The position numbers and the translations under genes are program-made. Source: Pedobacter hiemivivus (GTDB taxonomy: Bacteria; Bacteroidota; Bacteroidia; Sphingobacteriales; Sphingobacteriaceae). From it: a DNA stretch of 64,000 nt. The DNA lies in assembly GCF_004331685.1 (NCBI RefSeq), contig NZ_SJSM01000001.1:368994-432993 (forward strand), in the 5' to 3' direction. The notes under the pieces are model-generated. The model did no database searches, was not told the origin of the DNA, and was given only the letters and a program-made list of their open reading frames with translations. Shown piece by piece: positions 35,736 to 44,083 of this stretch (position 1 is its first letter; each line of letters starts with the position of its first letter).

Positions 35736-36416
35736 TTAGTTTCCTTTTTGCTTTGCAGTGGCTTTCCTACGCTTCTCCCACTCCTGCCCTTCTTTCTTCA
35801 AATCATAGCCGGCTGCAGACAGGTAATTGTTGATTCTACCTTTATATTTACCGAACCATGCATGTTTTTTATCCGATGATTCTGCATCAATAGCATGTTC
35901 GCGTGCTTCCGTAAGCCAAGTGAAGATCTGCTTTTTCTGATCTTCGGTAAGCGTTAATATTTGTTCCTGATAAGCCTTATAAGTAATAGGCAGAACATTA
36001 TAAGTCATCCCATTTTTTACCTGATCCACTTGTTCTGCAGTTAATTTCGAAGACAGTTTACTCAGGTATTTTTTATGAAGCTTTGCTAATTTATCATCTG
36101 TTTTAGTTGCTTCTTCCTTTAGTGCGGCTTCAGCAGCTACTTTATCAGCACTGTTAGCCTCTTTTATTGCCTTAACATTTGCATCACGCTCCGTATAAAT
36201 ATCATTCAAACTATTATATTGATCACGAATAATGTCTCTAACCTTTTCTTGTTTCGCAACATCACTTATGTTAAGTACAGCTGCAATCTTGTCGGCGCGC
36301 TGAGTGATCACCTTTAAGTATGCAGTCTTTTCGTTATCGGCAATGGCATTATTTTGCGCAAATACACCAACGATACCTGAGAGCATTAAAGTCAGTAATA
36401 GGTAAACACGTTTCAT
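35736..36416 (-). CDS. DUF3826 family secreted protein (copy 2)
   Basis: A 226-residue helical protein with signal peptide ending at FAQ (residue 21). Blocks shared with copy 1 at 4449-5126 are KLTAEQVDQVKNGMTYN, ITYKAYQEQILTLT, IFTWLTEAREHAIDAES and a closing charged helix WEKRRKATAKQKGN. The middle part (about 60-115) is highly charged and probably coiled. It is a single-gene unit between the AraC regulator and the SusC/D pair 2 operon, with its own terminator. No catalytic motif is seen. Having one copy inside the enzyme operon and one beside SusC suggests a general supporting role in this glycan system. Confidence 0.75.
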   Translation of the reverse strand: MKRVYLLLTLMLSGIVGVFAQNNAIADNEKTAYLKVITQRADKIAAVLNISDVAKQEKVRDIIRDQYNSLNDIYTERDANVKAIKEANSADKVAAEAALKEEATKTDDKLAKLHKKYLSKLSSKLTAEQVDQVKNGMTYNVLPITYKAYQEQILTLTEDQKKQIFTWLTEAREHAIDAESSDKKHAWFGKYKGRINNYLSAAGYDLKKEGQEWEKRRKATAKQKGN

Positions 36417-36453
36417 AATTCATTTGTTTGGTTAAGTGATTGTATTAAAGTTT

Positions 36454-36603
36454 TTACAAGGCTTTTGCAGAATTTATATAACGATGTTTCGTGGTCAGAT
36501 CACACTCCATTGGCGACTCCGCTTCCCAGCAATTTTGATTTGCCGACAGCCCTACATCTTCGATGGAAACCAATAAAATTCCTTTATTTTCCCGCTGTTT
36601 CAT
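36454..36603 (-). CDS. Possible 49-residue small ORF upstream of DUF3826
   Basis: An ATG at 36603 opens a 49-codon frame ending at a TAA at 36454. Its product begins MKQRENKGILLVSIEDVGLS and includes a QNCWEAESPME segment. It has no signal peptide and I recognise no family. It lies in the 428-base gap between DUF3826 copy 2 and the AraC gene, in the leader of the former. It may be a real small protein, a leader peptide, or the remnant of a lost gene. Base composition here is less AT-rich than the flanks, which mildly favours coding or former coding. Confidence 0.25.
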   Translation of the reverse strand: MKQRENKGILLVSIEDVGLSANQNCWEAESPMECDLTTKHRYINSAKAL

Positions 36604-36644
36604 AATTTATTACTGAATATATTCTTCATATAAAAAGAATATTT

Positions 36645-36743
36645 CGGTTTATAATTTGGTTATCTCCTATTGTCCTTATACAAAACTCAACAATAGCACT
36701 TATCAATTACTGATGGTTATTAGCAAATCATTATAGGATATTA
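36645..36743 (-). promoter_or_regulatory. Weak operator-like cassette D between DUF3826 and AraC genes
   Basis: 36645-36662 (CGGTTTATAATTTGGTTA) matches the second element of site A with a single missing base. Forty-four bases further, 36706-36743 matches the site B core at about 23 of 37 bases, starting TTACTG and with TATAG 21 bases after TGATG. The second element is strong and the direct repeat weak. It could serve DUF3826 (minus), AraC (plus) or both. Nothing else is evident in the gap apart from the possible small ORF. Confidence 0.4.
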
Positions 36744-36844
36744 CCATAAAATCCCATAACTTTAGTGAATTACATACAGGATTTGCTAAATCATCGTTTT
36801 CAATAATTAAATATAAATATTATATTCAAATATAAAAAATAAAA

Positions 36845-37717
36845 ATGAAGCCTCATTTCCATAAAATCCCGAGTACGCTCCAAAGCTCCTTTAGTATACG
36901 CCATGATATTAAGCCCGACTTTGGAAACGTCTGGCACTACCATCCGGAACTTGAACTTCACTATATAATTAAAGGTGAAGGTGTCCGTTTTATAGGCGAC
37001 AACATCAGTAATTTCACACCTGATGAAATGGTTCTACTGGGAGAGAACCTCCCACATACCTGGCGCTGTAAGGACGAATACTTCCAGAACAATCCCGACC
37101 TCCATGTAGAAGCCATGGTAATTCAGTTTCTACCGGATTGCTTGGGTAAAAATCTATTGAGCCTACCGGAAGCTTACCTGATCCCAAAGTTATTTGAGAA
37201 GGCTAAAAGCGGAATGGTAATTACTGGGAAGGCCAAGGATAAACTAGCCGAGCTGATGAAATCTTCTATTGAGGCAACCAACCTCGATCGCATCATCATC
37301 CTGCTCAGCATTTTAAAAACCTTGGCCGAAACGGACGAATATGCCACAATAGTAAATGGCAAAAATACTTTCTACCAATCTAACGAATCGGAAACACTAC
37401 GTATCAATAAGATATGTACTTATACGATGACCAATTACAAAAACGACATTACACTAGAGGAGATCGCGTCCTTAAGCAACCTGAGCATCACCTCATTTTG
37501 CAGGTATTTTAAATTGATGACTAAGAAAACCTATTATGATTTCCTGATTGAGATTAGAGTAAGTCATGCCTGCCGCTTCTTAATTGAAAGCAAACTCCCT
37601 ACAGAAATGATCTGCTTTGACTGTGGGTTTAATAATGTATCTAATTTTTACAGACACTTTAAAAAAGTAACAGGCATGACTCCACTAGATTATAAGCGGA
37701 AATATTTAAATGAGTAA
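36845..37717 (+). CDS. AraC family transcriptional regulator with N-terminal cupin domain
   Basis: A 290-residue regulator. Residues about 10-100 form a cupin-type sensor domain (VWHYHPELELHYIIKGEGVRF, then FTPDEMVLLGENLPHTW). Residues about 185-288 hold the two AraC helix-turn-helix motifs (ITLEEIASLSNLSITSFCRYF, then EMICFDCGFNNVSNFYRHFKKVTGMTPLDY). It is one of only two plus-strand genes, divergent from DUF3826 copy 2 and convergent with the GH2-malectin gene (8 bases between the stops). It may bind a sugar released by the locus and act on nearby promoters. Its ligand and sites are not known. Confidence 0.92.
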   Translation: MKPHFHKIPSTLQSSFSIRHDIKPDFGNVWHYHPELELHYIIKGEGVRFIGDNISNFTPDEMVLLGENLPHTWRCKDEYFQNNPDLHVEAMVIQFLPDCLGKNLLSLPEAYLIPKLFEKAKSGMVITGKAKDKLAELMKSSIEATNLDRIIILLSILKTLAETDEYATIVNGKNTFYQSNESETLRINKICTYTMTNYKNDITLEEIASLSNLSITSFCRYFKLMTKKTYYDFLIEIRVSHACRFLIESKLPTEMICFDCGFNNVSNFYRHFKKVTGMTPLDYKRKYLNE

Positions 37718-37724
37718 TAAGAGT

Positions 37725-40700
37725 TTATTGCACATCAAGACCATCCATACTCAATCCCGCTGCATCTACTGCAATTAACCGGACCCCATAAGTACCCGCG
37801 TTGATCATCGTGCCTGTATTGGTATTGAAATAATTCCATTTTCCTTTTTTCGTTGGTGTAAACTCCACAGATTCGGCGGCCTTTAATACAGTACCATCCA
37901 TTGTTAACACCTCTATTTTCCCTTTTAGTGATCGTTCAAACGGATTATGATATTTTATGGTAAGGGAATAAGTATCCGCAACACCAACTATCATGTGCCA
38001 TTCCAATACGTCTCCAGATGGCTTTTTAAAGGTAACACGCTCCTTGCCCATCAGCTCTTCTTTTACCAATCCATCACCTTTAAAACTCGCATCCGTTGCT
38101 TTGTAGGTCGTTACCGTTTTAAGGTCGTACGCAGGCTGCATATTGCTCAGCGGCAATACAGCAATCGTATACATGGCAGTATTAGGTACTTTTTCACCCG
38201 GCCTTACCATTTCATCCTTAAGATAACGTTTCTTATAAACATTGAAGGTTTGTCCTTGGCTATTTTGCAGTGTTGTTTTGGTATCCTCAAAATTAGCCAA
38301 CCAAACCAGCCGCTTAGCTACCGCATCAACTGCCACATATACATCAGCATCAGCACTAACCTTAAACTCTAAAGCAGTTGTTGTTTTATTAGATGTCTGT
38401 ACCCATTCTGCACCGTACAGCGCTGAAGGTAATGAACTGAAATAAATAGGATCATCGGTATATTGCTGATCGCCCAGATCCATCCATGTATTAGATCTAA
38501 AACTACTTCCATTAGTCAGTTCAATAATACTTTTACTCTCCTTTGCCGGTTTTATGCTTTTAGCTGTCGAAGCAATAGCAATTGCAGAAATCACCGCTTG
38601 CCCAGATTTCACTTGAGGGAAGGAGATAACGAGCTGTCCGCCTTTAACATTAGCCTTTACCGTTTTTTTTAAAGCAGCATCATGCCCTACTGTGGCCCAG
38701 ATATCCACATCTTTAAGTATGGTATGCCCATTTACAGCCACATCAAACAAACGCATCCTTTCCGCATTCATACCTCCACCAGTACCTAACCATGGTTCAA
38801 TAAAATAGAGCTCTACCATATATTCTCCATCTGGAACAGGAAAATGATAACTCAACTGATCACGACCGTATCTAAAGGTTTGGAATAACTTCCAGTCTCT
38901 GCTGCCTTTAATCGGATCAAATGTGCGGCGCTGACTGGCAAAAAATGCAGGCATACCAGGGAAATTTGTCGTCCAGGACCGAGAACCAAAACCACCATCC
39001 GTTAGCTGTCTATCGGCCGACCATAATTGACCATTCTGATCTGTATACGCTGCGCCACCGCAGTTTACCCTATATAAATAATTATAATCTTTTACAGAAG
39101 CCGTTATGTTTTCAGCCCCCTTATTAAATTCATTAAAATGAGGCGCCTGTGGCAAATTATTCAATACAATATAATCCTTAGCAACAGCTTTTCCATTTAC
39201 ATAGCCCACTGCATAAAGCACATTATATTGGACATCAACGGCGTCCCATTGGAAATGGGTGCCAATAATACCTCGTTTTCTTTTCCCTAAGGATGCCTTG
39301 TTTACATCATTAAAAAGCTCTACCTCATCGCAATTAGAATATACTGTAATGCTGTCTTTTTTACCCGGTTTCAGCCATCTTTCTGGCCAGGTATGCGAAA
39401 CAATATACACCATAGGCTCCGTTTGTTTTGGCGCATAATTGGCTCTAAACATATAAAATACATCCAAAGGCTCTTCCCAGGGCGTAAACATACCTTTGTA
39501 ATTTATAGGCCCTACACGATCCAACTCTCTTAAGCCCTCTCCACCTTGTACCCTACCCGGATTATCATGCGAACTGAACAACCAGAAATAATGCCCTGTC
39601 GTCTTATCTTTTACAGATTCAGCAAGCCTAACCTTGGTCTCCATCAATTGAGTCATGTTATTTTCGCTATACACAGCTTTTTGCATAAAGGGGCCTTCGG
39701 TATGCAAATCAAGCGTCCGCCAGGCGCCATACTCGCCAATAAGCACCTGTCTTTGTATATCATCTGCATACGTTAAGGGATCGCCACCATAAGTACCTGT
39801 CCAGTTTTGTGGTACATCCCAATCCGTTCCTTTACCACCATTACAAGTGGTTACTTTTCGCTGTGCAGATGCCGTAGGATCAAGCTTACGGATAAGCTCG
39901 GTGCACTCTTTAGCAAAATCTTCGGGCAATGTGCTTTCATTTTCCAGTCCCCATAATACCACCGAAGGACTATTGCGTCGTTCTTTTACCCAATCGGTAA
40001 GCAATGATTTAAAGTTAGCCCTAAATTGAGGCGTATCGTACCAGATATGAGCAGCCATCTGCGTCCAGGATAAAATGCCCAACTTGTCCCAATATTCCTG
40101 GTAAAGCAAGTTATGTGGCTGGTGCGCATCGCGAAAAGAATTAAAACCGGCGGCTTTAATCTGCATCACGCGAGATCTGATCTGCTCAGCACTAAAAGCA
40201 TGACTATTTCCTATCAGGTGCTCATACTCCGCTACTCCATTGATAAAGACAGGCTTTCCGTTCAATAAAAATCGTTTAGGATCTGCCGGTTTTGCTCCTA
40301 TTGGCCAGCTAATCCAACGAATACCATAAGGCGTACTCAACTCATCAATCACTTTATTCCCTTCTGCAATGCTTGTTTTAAGCGTATATAAGTAAGGATT
40401 TTCTAGAGACCATAGCTTTACATCTTTCAATTGTGCCGTTTGCTGAGCTACTGTTAATGTCTTACCAGGCGATAACCTATTTATGTTTCTACTTTCTGTT
40501 ACTTTTTTACCATCTTGATCAAACAACTGACTCAGTACAGTTATAGTACGAATCCTTGCACCATAATTCTTAATTTCCGTCTCCATTTTCAGCATCGCTG
40601 ATTTCTCAGATACTTGATCATCATTCCAGATGTGCACACCGAAAGGTTCAATCCTAACGTCACTCGTCACAACCAAATGTACTGGTCTGAAAATCCCCAT

Positions 40701-41267
40701 TGGCTGAGAGCCTTCAGAAAAACCCCTTTCTGTCGAACAGCCTCCATCTACCCAGGGCAAGTCTTGGATATTCGCCGGATGATCAGCACGTACAGCCAAC
40801 AAGTTAGGTTGATTGTTTAATTTGATCACATTCGTTACATCCAATGTAAAAGTGGTACGGCCACCTGCATGGTAGCCCACCTTCTTACCATTTAGCCAAA
40901 TACTAGCATACGAGCCTACGCCTTCAAAATAAAGGAAGAAACGCTTTCCAATTTTTGCTGCCGTTGTAGTTGTAAAGGTTTTACGGTACCAGGCATAGCC
41001 ATGTCTGTTGCCATGCAACATTCTACGGTAGCCCTCATATTGGTCCCAATTGTGCGGAACATTGACTGTTTTCCAACTTTTGTCATTAAAGCTGCTTTGT
41101 TCAAAACCAGTATAGGCATTGATATTTGTATCATTGGCAATACTTTGCCAGTTGTTATTTAGTGTAGTGCTTTTACGTAGTCCTGTCTGTGCAAAACCTG
41201 TGCCTGTTAAAAGAATACCTATCAAAAAAACAATAAGTTTTCTTTTATAATCGCTCCAAATCTCCAT
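37725..41267 (-). CDS. GH2 glycoside hydrolase with malectin-like domain
   Basis: A 1180-residue secreted enzyme; signal at about 10-27 (ends GFAQ). The GH2 part has a jelly-roll domain (KTVNVPHNWDQYEG, GIFRPVHLVV), an Ig-like domain and a TIM barrel from about 330. The acid/base is Glu444 in GLENES and the nucleophile Glu512 in IGEYGAW. After the barrel, about 745-905 forms a malectin-like domain (YRVNCGGAAYTDQNGQLW, DGEYMVELYFIEPW, FDVAVNGHTILKDVDI). Two further beta modules fill the C-terminus. Malectin domains bind sugars, so this is likely a chain-anchored exo-beta-glycosidase. The gene overlaps the GH95 gene upstream by 23 bases, suggesting coupled translation. Substrate not determined. 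Confidence 0.88.
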   Translation of the reverse strand: MEIWSDYKRKLIVFLIGILLTGTGFAQTGLRKSTTLNNNWQSIANDTNINAYTGFEQSSFNDKSWKTVNVPHNWDQYEGYRRMLHGNRHGYAWYRKTFTTTTAAKIGKRFFLYFEGVGSYASIWLNGKKVGYHAGGRTTFTLDVTNVIKLNNQPNLLAVRADHPANIQDLPWVDGGCSTERGFSEGSQPMGIFRPVHLVVTSDVRIEPFGVHIWNDDQVSEKSAMLKMETEIKNYGARIRTITVLSQLFDQDGKKVTESRNINRLSPGKTLTVAQQTAQLKDVKLWSLENPYLYTLKTSIAEGNKVIDELSTPYGIRWISWPIGAKPADPKRFLLNGKPVFINGVAEYEHLIGNSHAFSAEQIRSRVMQIKAAGFNSFRDAHQPHNLLYQEYWDKLGILSWTQMAAHIWYDTPQFRANFKSLLTDWVKERRNSPSVVLWGLENESTLPEDFAKECTELIRKLDPTASAQRKVTTCNGGKGTDWDVPQNWTGTYGGDPLTYADDIQRQVLIGEYGAWRTLDLHTEGPFMQKAVYSENNMTQLMETKVRLAESVKDKTTGHYFWLFSSHDNPGRVQGGEGLRELDRVGPINYKGMFTPWEEPLDVFYMFRANYAPKQTEPMVYIVSHTWPERWLKPGKKDSITVYSNCDEVELFNDVNKASLGKRKRGIIGTHFQWDAVDVQYNVLYAVGYVNGKAVAKDYIVLNNLPQAPHFNEFNKGAENITASVKDYNYLYRVNCGGAAYTDQNGQLWSADRQLTDGGFGSRSWTTNFPGMPAFFASQRRTFDPIKGSRDWKLFQTFRYGRDQLSYHFPVPDGEYMVELYFIEPWLGTGGGMNAERMRLFDVAVNGHTILKDVDIWATVGHDAALKKTVKANVKGGQLVISFPQVKSGQAVISAIAIASTAKSIKPAKESKSIIELTNGSSFRSNTWMDLGDQQYTDDPIYFSSLPSALYGAEWVQTSNKTTTALEFKVSADADVYVAVDAVAKRLVWLANFEDTKTTLQNSQGQTFNVYKKRYLKDEMVRPGEKVPNTAMYTIAVLPLSNMQPAYDLKTVTTYKATDASFKGDGLVKEELMGKERVTFKKPSGDVLEWHMIVGVADTYSLTIKYHNPFERSLKGKIEVLTMDGTVLKAAESVEFTPTKKGKWNYFNTNTGTMINAGTYGVRLIAVDAAGLSMDGLDVQ

Positions 41268-44067
41268 TCAATTTATATATTTCCCCCTTTTGTGTGGCGA
41301 TACTGGTAATTTTATTTCCGTACCGCAACAAGCATACACCTCCTGTTTTCGAAGAGATCTCTAATGTTGTTAACACACCCTTACTCCATTTAAAATTTAA
41401 TTCAAAACCTCCACGCGCGCACATCCCTTTCACTTCACCCTCTGTGATATCTGCAGGTAATGCAGGCAACAATTCAACAAACTGGGTATGGCTTTGTAAA
41501 AGCATTTCGGCAATTCCTGCGGCACCGCCAAAATTACCATCAATCTGAAATGGTGGATGTGCATCAAATAGATTCACGTAAGCTCCCCCGCCTTTTTCGG
41601 CAGGACTAATCAGCATTTTCACCATTTTCATCGCATGATCGCCATCTTTAAACCTTGCCCAGAAATTGATCTTCCAAGCCAGGCTCCAACCTGTCCCCGC
41701 GTCACCTCTATAGATCAGCGACTGCCGGGCGGCCCGCATCATATCTGGTGTATCCCAGGTAATGTCGTTGCCCGGATGCACTCCCCATAAATGCGAAACA
41801 TGCCGATGTACATTGGTGGTATCGTCTTTATCTTCCAGCCATTCCTGCAGCTGTCCATAGTTACCAATCTGATTGGGTGCAATCAGTGTCATTTTTTCCT
41901 GTAATATTTTTCTAAATTCAGCATCAGCCCCTAACAACTCGCTGGCAGCAATACAGTTTTTAAATAATGTCCGGATGATCTGATGATCCATAGTTGGTCC
42001 CGCCACAAGCCCTCCATTTTCTGGAGAATTAGAAGGGGTACTGATCAACCAGCCTGTTTTAGGATCTTTAATTAAGAAATCTACGAAGAAAACTGCCGCC
42101 TGCTTCATTAAAGGATAGGCTTCATTTTTAAGAAAAATCCTGTCTTGCGTAAACTGGTAATGCTCCCATAAATGCTGACTTAACCAACCTGCACCAGAAA
42201 CCCAGATCCCATGATTGGATGCATTGATAGGTGCCGTACCATTCCACAGATCGGTATTGTGGTGTAACACCCAGCCATTTGCATTGTAGTGTACTTTAGC
42301 CGTCACAGCACCATTTTTTGCAAGTCCTTGCATCTTTTTAAACAAAGGCTCATTCATGGCACCAAGATTCAAAATACCTGTTGGCCAATAATTCATTTCC
42401 AAGTTAATATTGGTCGTGTACTTACTGCCCCATGGTGGAGTTAACAAATCATTCCAAATGCCCTGTAAATTTGCGGGCTGTGTTCCCGGTCGTGAACTGG
42501 AAATCAACAAATACCTGCCATATTGCACATATAAAGCCGCAAATGGAGCATCAGACGACCCTGCAAATTTTTCAATACGCTCATCGGTAGGTAAGTTTTC
42601 ATGCTCACTCTTTCCAAAACTAATAGAAAAAGGATTATAGTATTTCTGGTACTCTTTTACATGTGCTGCTTTAACTTGAGCATAAGTTTTATTCTGTAAG
42701 CTTGTAATGGCATTTAAACAAGCAATAGCAGGATTTCCAGCCACATTCTTATCGTTGATAAAGTTGGTACCCGCGGTAAGGTAAAGAACAACTTCATCAG
42801 CATTGCTGATGCTTAACTTGCCCTGACTAACCAACAACTTCCCTTTTGTGACCACCGCCTTTAGCTGACTCTGACCTTTTAAAACACCTCCTCTTACACT
42901 TAAACTAAGCAAAATGGTGGTTTCGTTTAGTTTTTTAACAACAGAATATTTATGTGGACTAGCCAGCAAAGCATCTAAACTAATGCTTCCTTTTTTATCG
43001 GCAGTTAAGCGAATTACAACAGCCTGATTAGGCTGACTTGCAAAATATTCACGCAAATAATTTACTCCGTTTAAGGCATAAGATGTACTGGCAATTGCTG
43101 TACTTAAATCTAGTTTGCGCTTGTAATTAGTAACTGAAGCAGTATGGTTTTTAAAATTCAGGTATAAGTCGCCAAAGGGTTGATAACTTGCCTGAAACTG
43201 CGACACTACTGGTGGTTCATCGTTCTGTATTTTATATTTCCATTCTTTAACCAGTGATACTCCCTTTTCTGGCTGATCACCTTCCGGATAAACTGCTATA
43301 GCCCGACTCGTATCTTTATAGCCTGCAATGCCACCTTTATCGAAATAATTCAATACTTGTATGGCAATGGTATTTGTTCCCTTTTTAATCAATTTACCTG
43401 GAATCGTATACTTTCTCGGTGTTGTACCATCTGTATTGCCAACCAATGTTCCGTTCACATAAGTAAAATCCTGATCACGGATGCGGTTCAGGTCGAGTAC
43501 CAAATCTTTGCCAATCCAGCCTTCAGGTGCATCAAAGGTAGTACGTAACCATACTGCACCATCAAAGCCTGATAACCCTACCGTTTCCCAACCTTCATAA
43601 CTTGGAACTTTAATCGTTTTCCATTCCTTGTCGTCATAACTCTCTAAAGCCGGATTACCCTGCATACCTTTCAAGGCTTTCATTTCGGCAGTCCATTTAT
43701 CCCTGTCCCCCGCTCCACTCTGGCTACCCATAAATTTTTCAGTAGCTAGCTTTTCTGCGGCTTCTTGTTTCCCTTCAAAAAGTAATTTCCTAATCTCGCC
43801 AAGAGCGCTTGCAGCCCCCTTATGATTATAATCTCTGGGGCCACCTGTCCATAAGGTCTCTTCATTAAACTGAATATGGTCTTTTTCTACTCCGGCGTAT
43901 ATCATGGCTCCGATACGTCCATTGCCAATGGGCAAAGCATCAGTCCATTTTACCGCAGGCTTGGTATACCAAAGTTGATAGCCAGGTTGTTGGGCATCGG
44001 CATGTATAATGGTCAAACAGTTGATCACTACTACATACATCCAGGTCGAAGAGCTCATGAATTTCAT
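41245..44067 (-). CDS. GH95 alpha-L-fucosidase/galactosidase with inserted jelly-roll domain
   Basis: A 940-residue secreted enzyme, signal about 10-26. The N-terminal GH95 domain opens WTDALPIGNGRIGAMIYAG and NEETLWTGGPRDY. Between about residues 120 and 290 it is interrupted by a jelly-roll insert (VPSYEGWETVGLSGFDGAVW, YVNGTLVGNTDG, IPGKLIKKGTNTIAIQV) of the kind seen in sialate O-acetylesterases and GH2. The GH95 sequence then resumes at YQPFGDLYL. In the (alpha/alpha)6 barrel the expected blocks are NINLEMNYWPTGILN, SGAGWLSQHLWEHYQFTQD (Glu) and FQIDGNFGGAAG (Asp). GH95 members act on alpha-L-fucose or alpha-L-galactose, both found in pectin side chains. Confidence 0.9.
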   Translation of the reverse strand: MKFMSSSTWMYVVVINCLTIIHADAQQPGYQLWYTKPAVKWTDALPIGNGRIGAMIYAGVEKDHIQFNEETLWTGGPRDYNHKGAASALGEIRKLLFEGKQEAAEKLATEKFMGSQSGAGDRDKWTAEMKALKGMQGNPALESYDDKEWKTIKVPSYEGWETVGLSGFDGAVWLRTTFDAPEGWIGKDLVLDLNRIRDQDFTYVNGTLVGNTDGTTPRKYTIPGKLIKKGTNTIAIQVLNYFDKGGIAGYKDTSRAIAVYPEGDQPEKGVSLVKEWKYKIQNDEPPVVSQFQASYQPFGDLYLNFKNHTASVTNYKRKLDLSTAIASTSYALNGVNYLREYFASQPNQAVVIRLTADKKGSISLDALLASPHKYSVVKKLNETTILLSLSVRGGVLKGQSQLKAVVTKGKLLVSQGKLSISNADEVVLYLTAGTNFINDKNVAGNPAIACLNAITSLQNKTYAQVKAAHVKEYQKYYNPFSISFGKSEHENLPTDERIEKFAGSSDAPFAALYVQYGRYLLISSSRPGTQPANLQGIWNDLLTPPWGSKYTTNINLEMNYWPTGILNLGAMNEPLFKKMQGLAKNGAVTAKVHYNANGWVLHHNTDLWNGTAPINASNHGIWVSGAGWLSQHLWEHYQFTQDRIFLKNEAYPLMKQAAVFFVDFLIKDPKTGWLISTPSNSPENGGLVAGPTMDHQIIRTLFKNCIAASELLGADAEFRKILQEKMTLIAPNQIGNYGQLQEWLEDKDDTTNVHRHVSHLWGVHPGNDITWDTPDMMRAARQSLIYRGDAGTGWSLAWKINFWARFKDGDHAMKMVKMLISPAEKGGGAYVNLFDAHPPFQIDGNFGGAAGIAEMLLQSHTQFVELLPALPADITEGEVKGMCARGGFELNFKWSKGVLTTLEISSKTGGVCLLRYGNKITSIATQKGEIYKLNGDLERL

Positions 44068-44083
44068 GTTGATACAAATTAAA

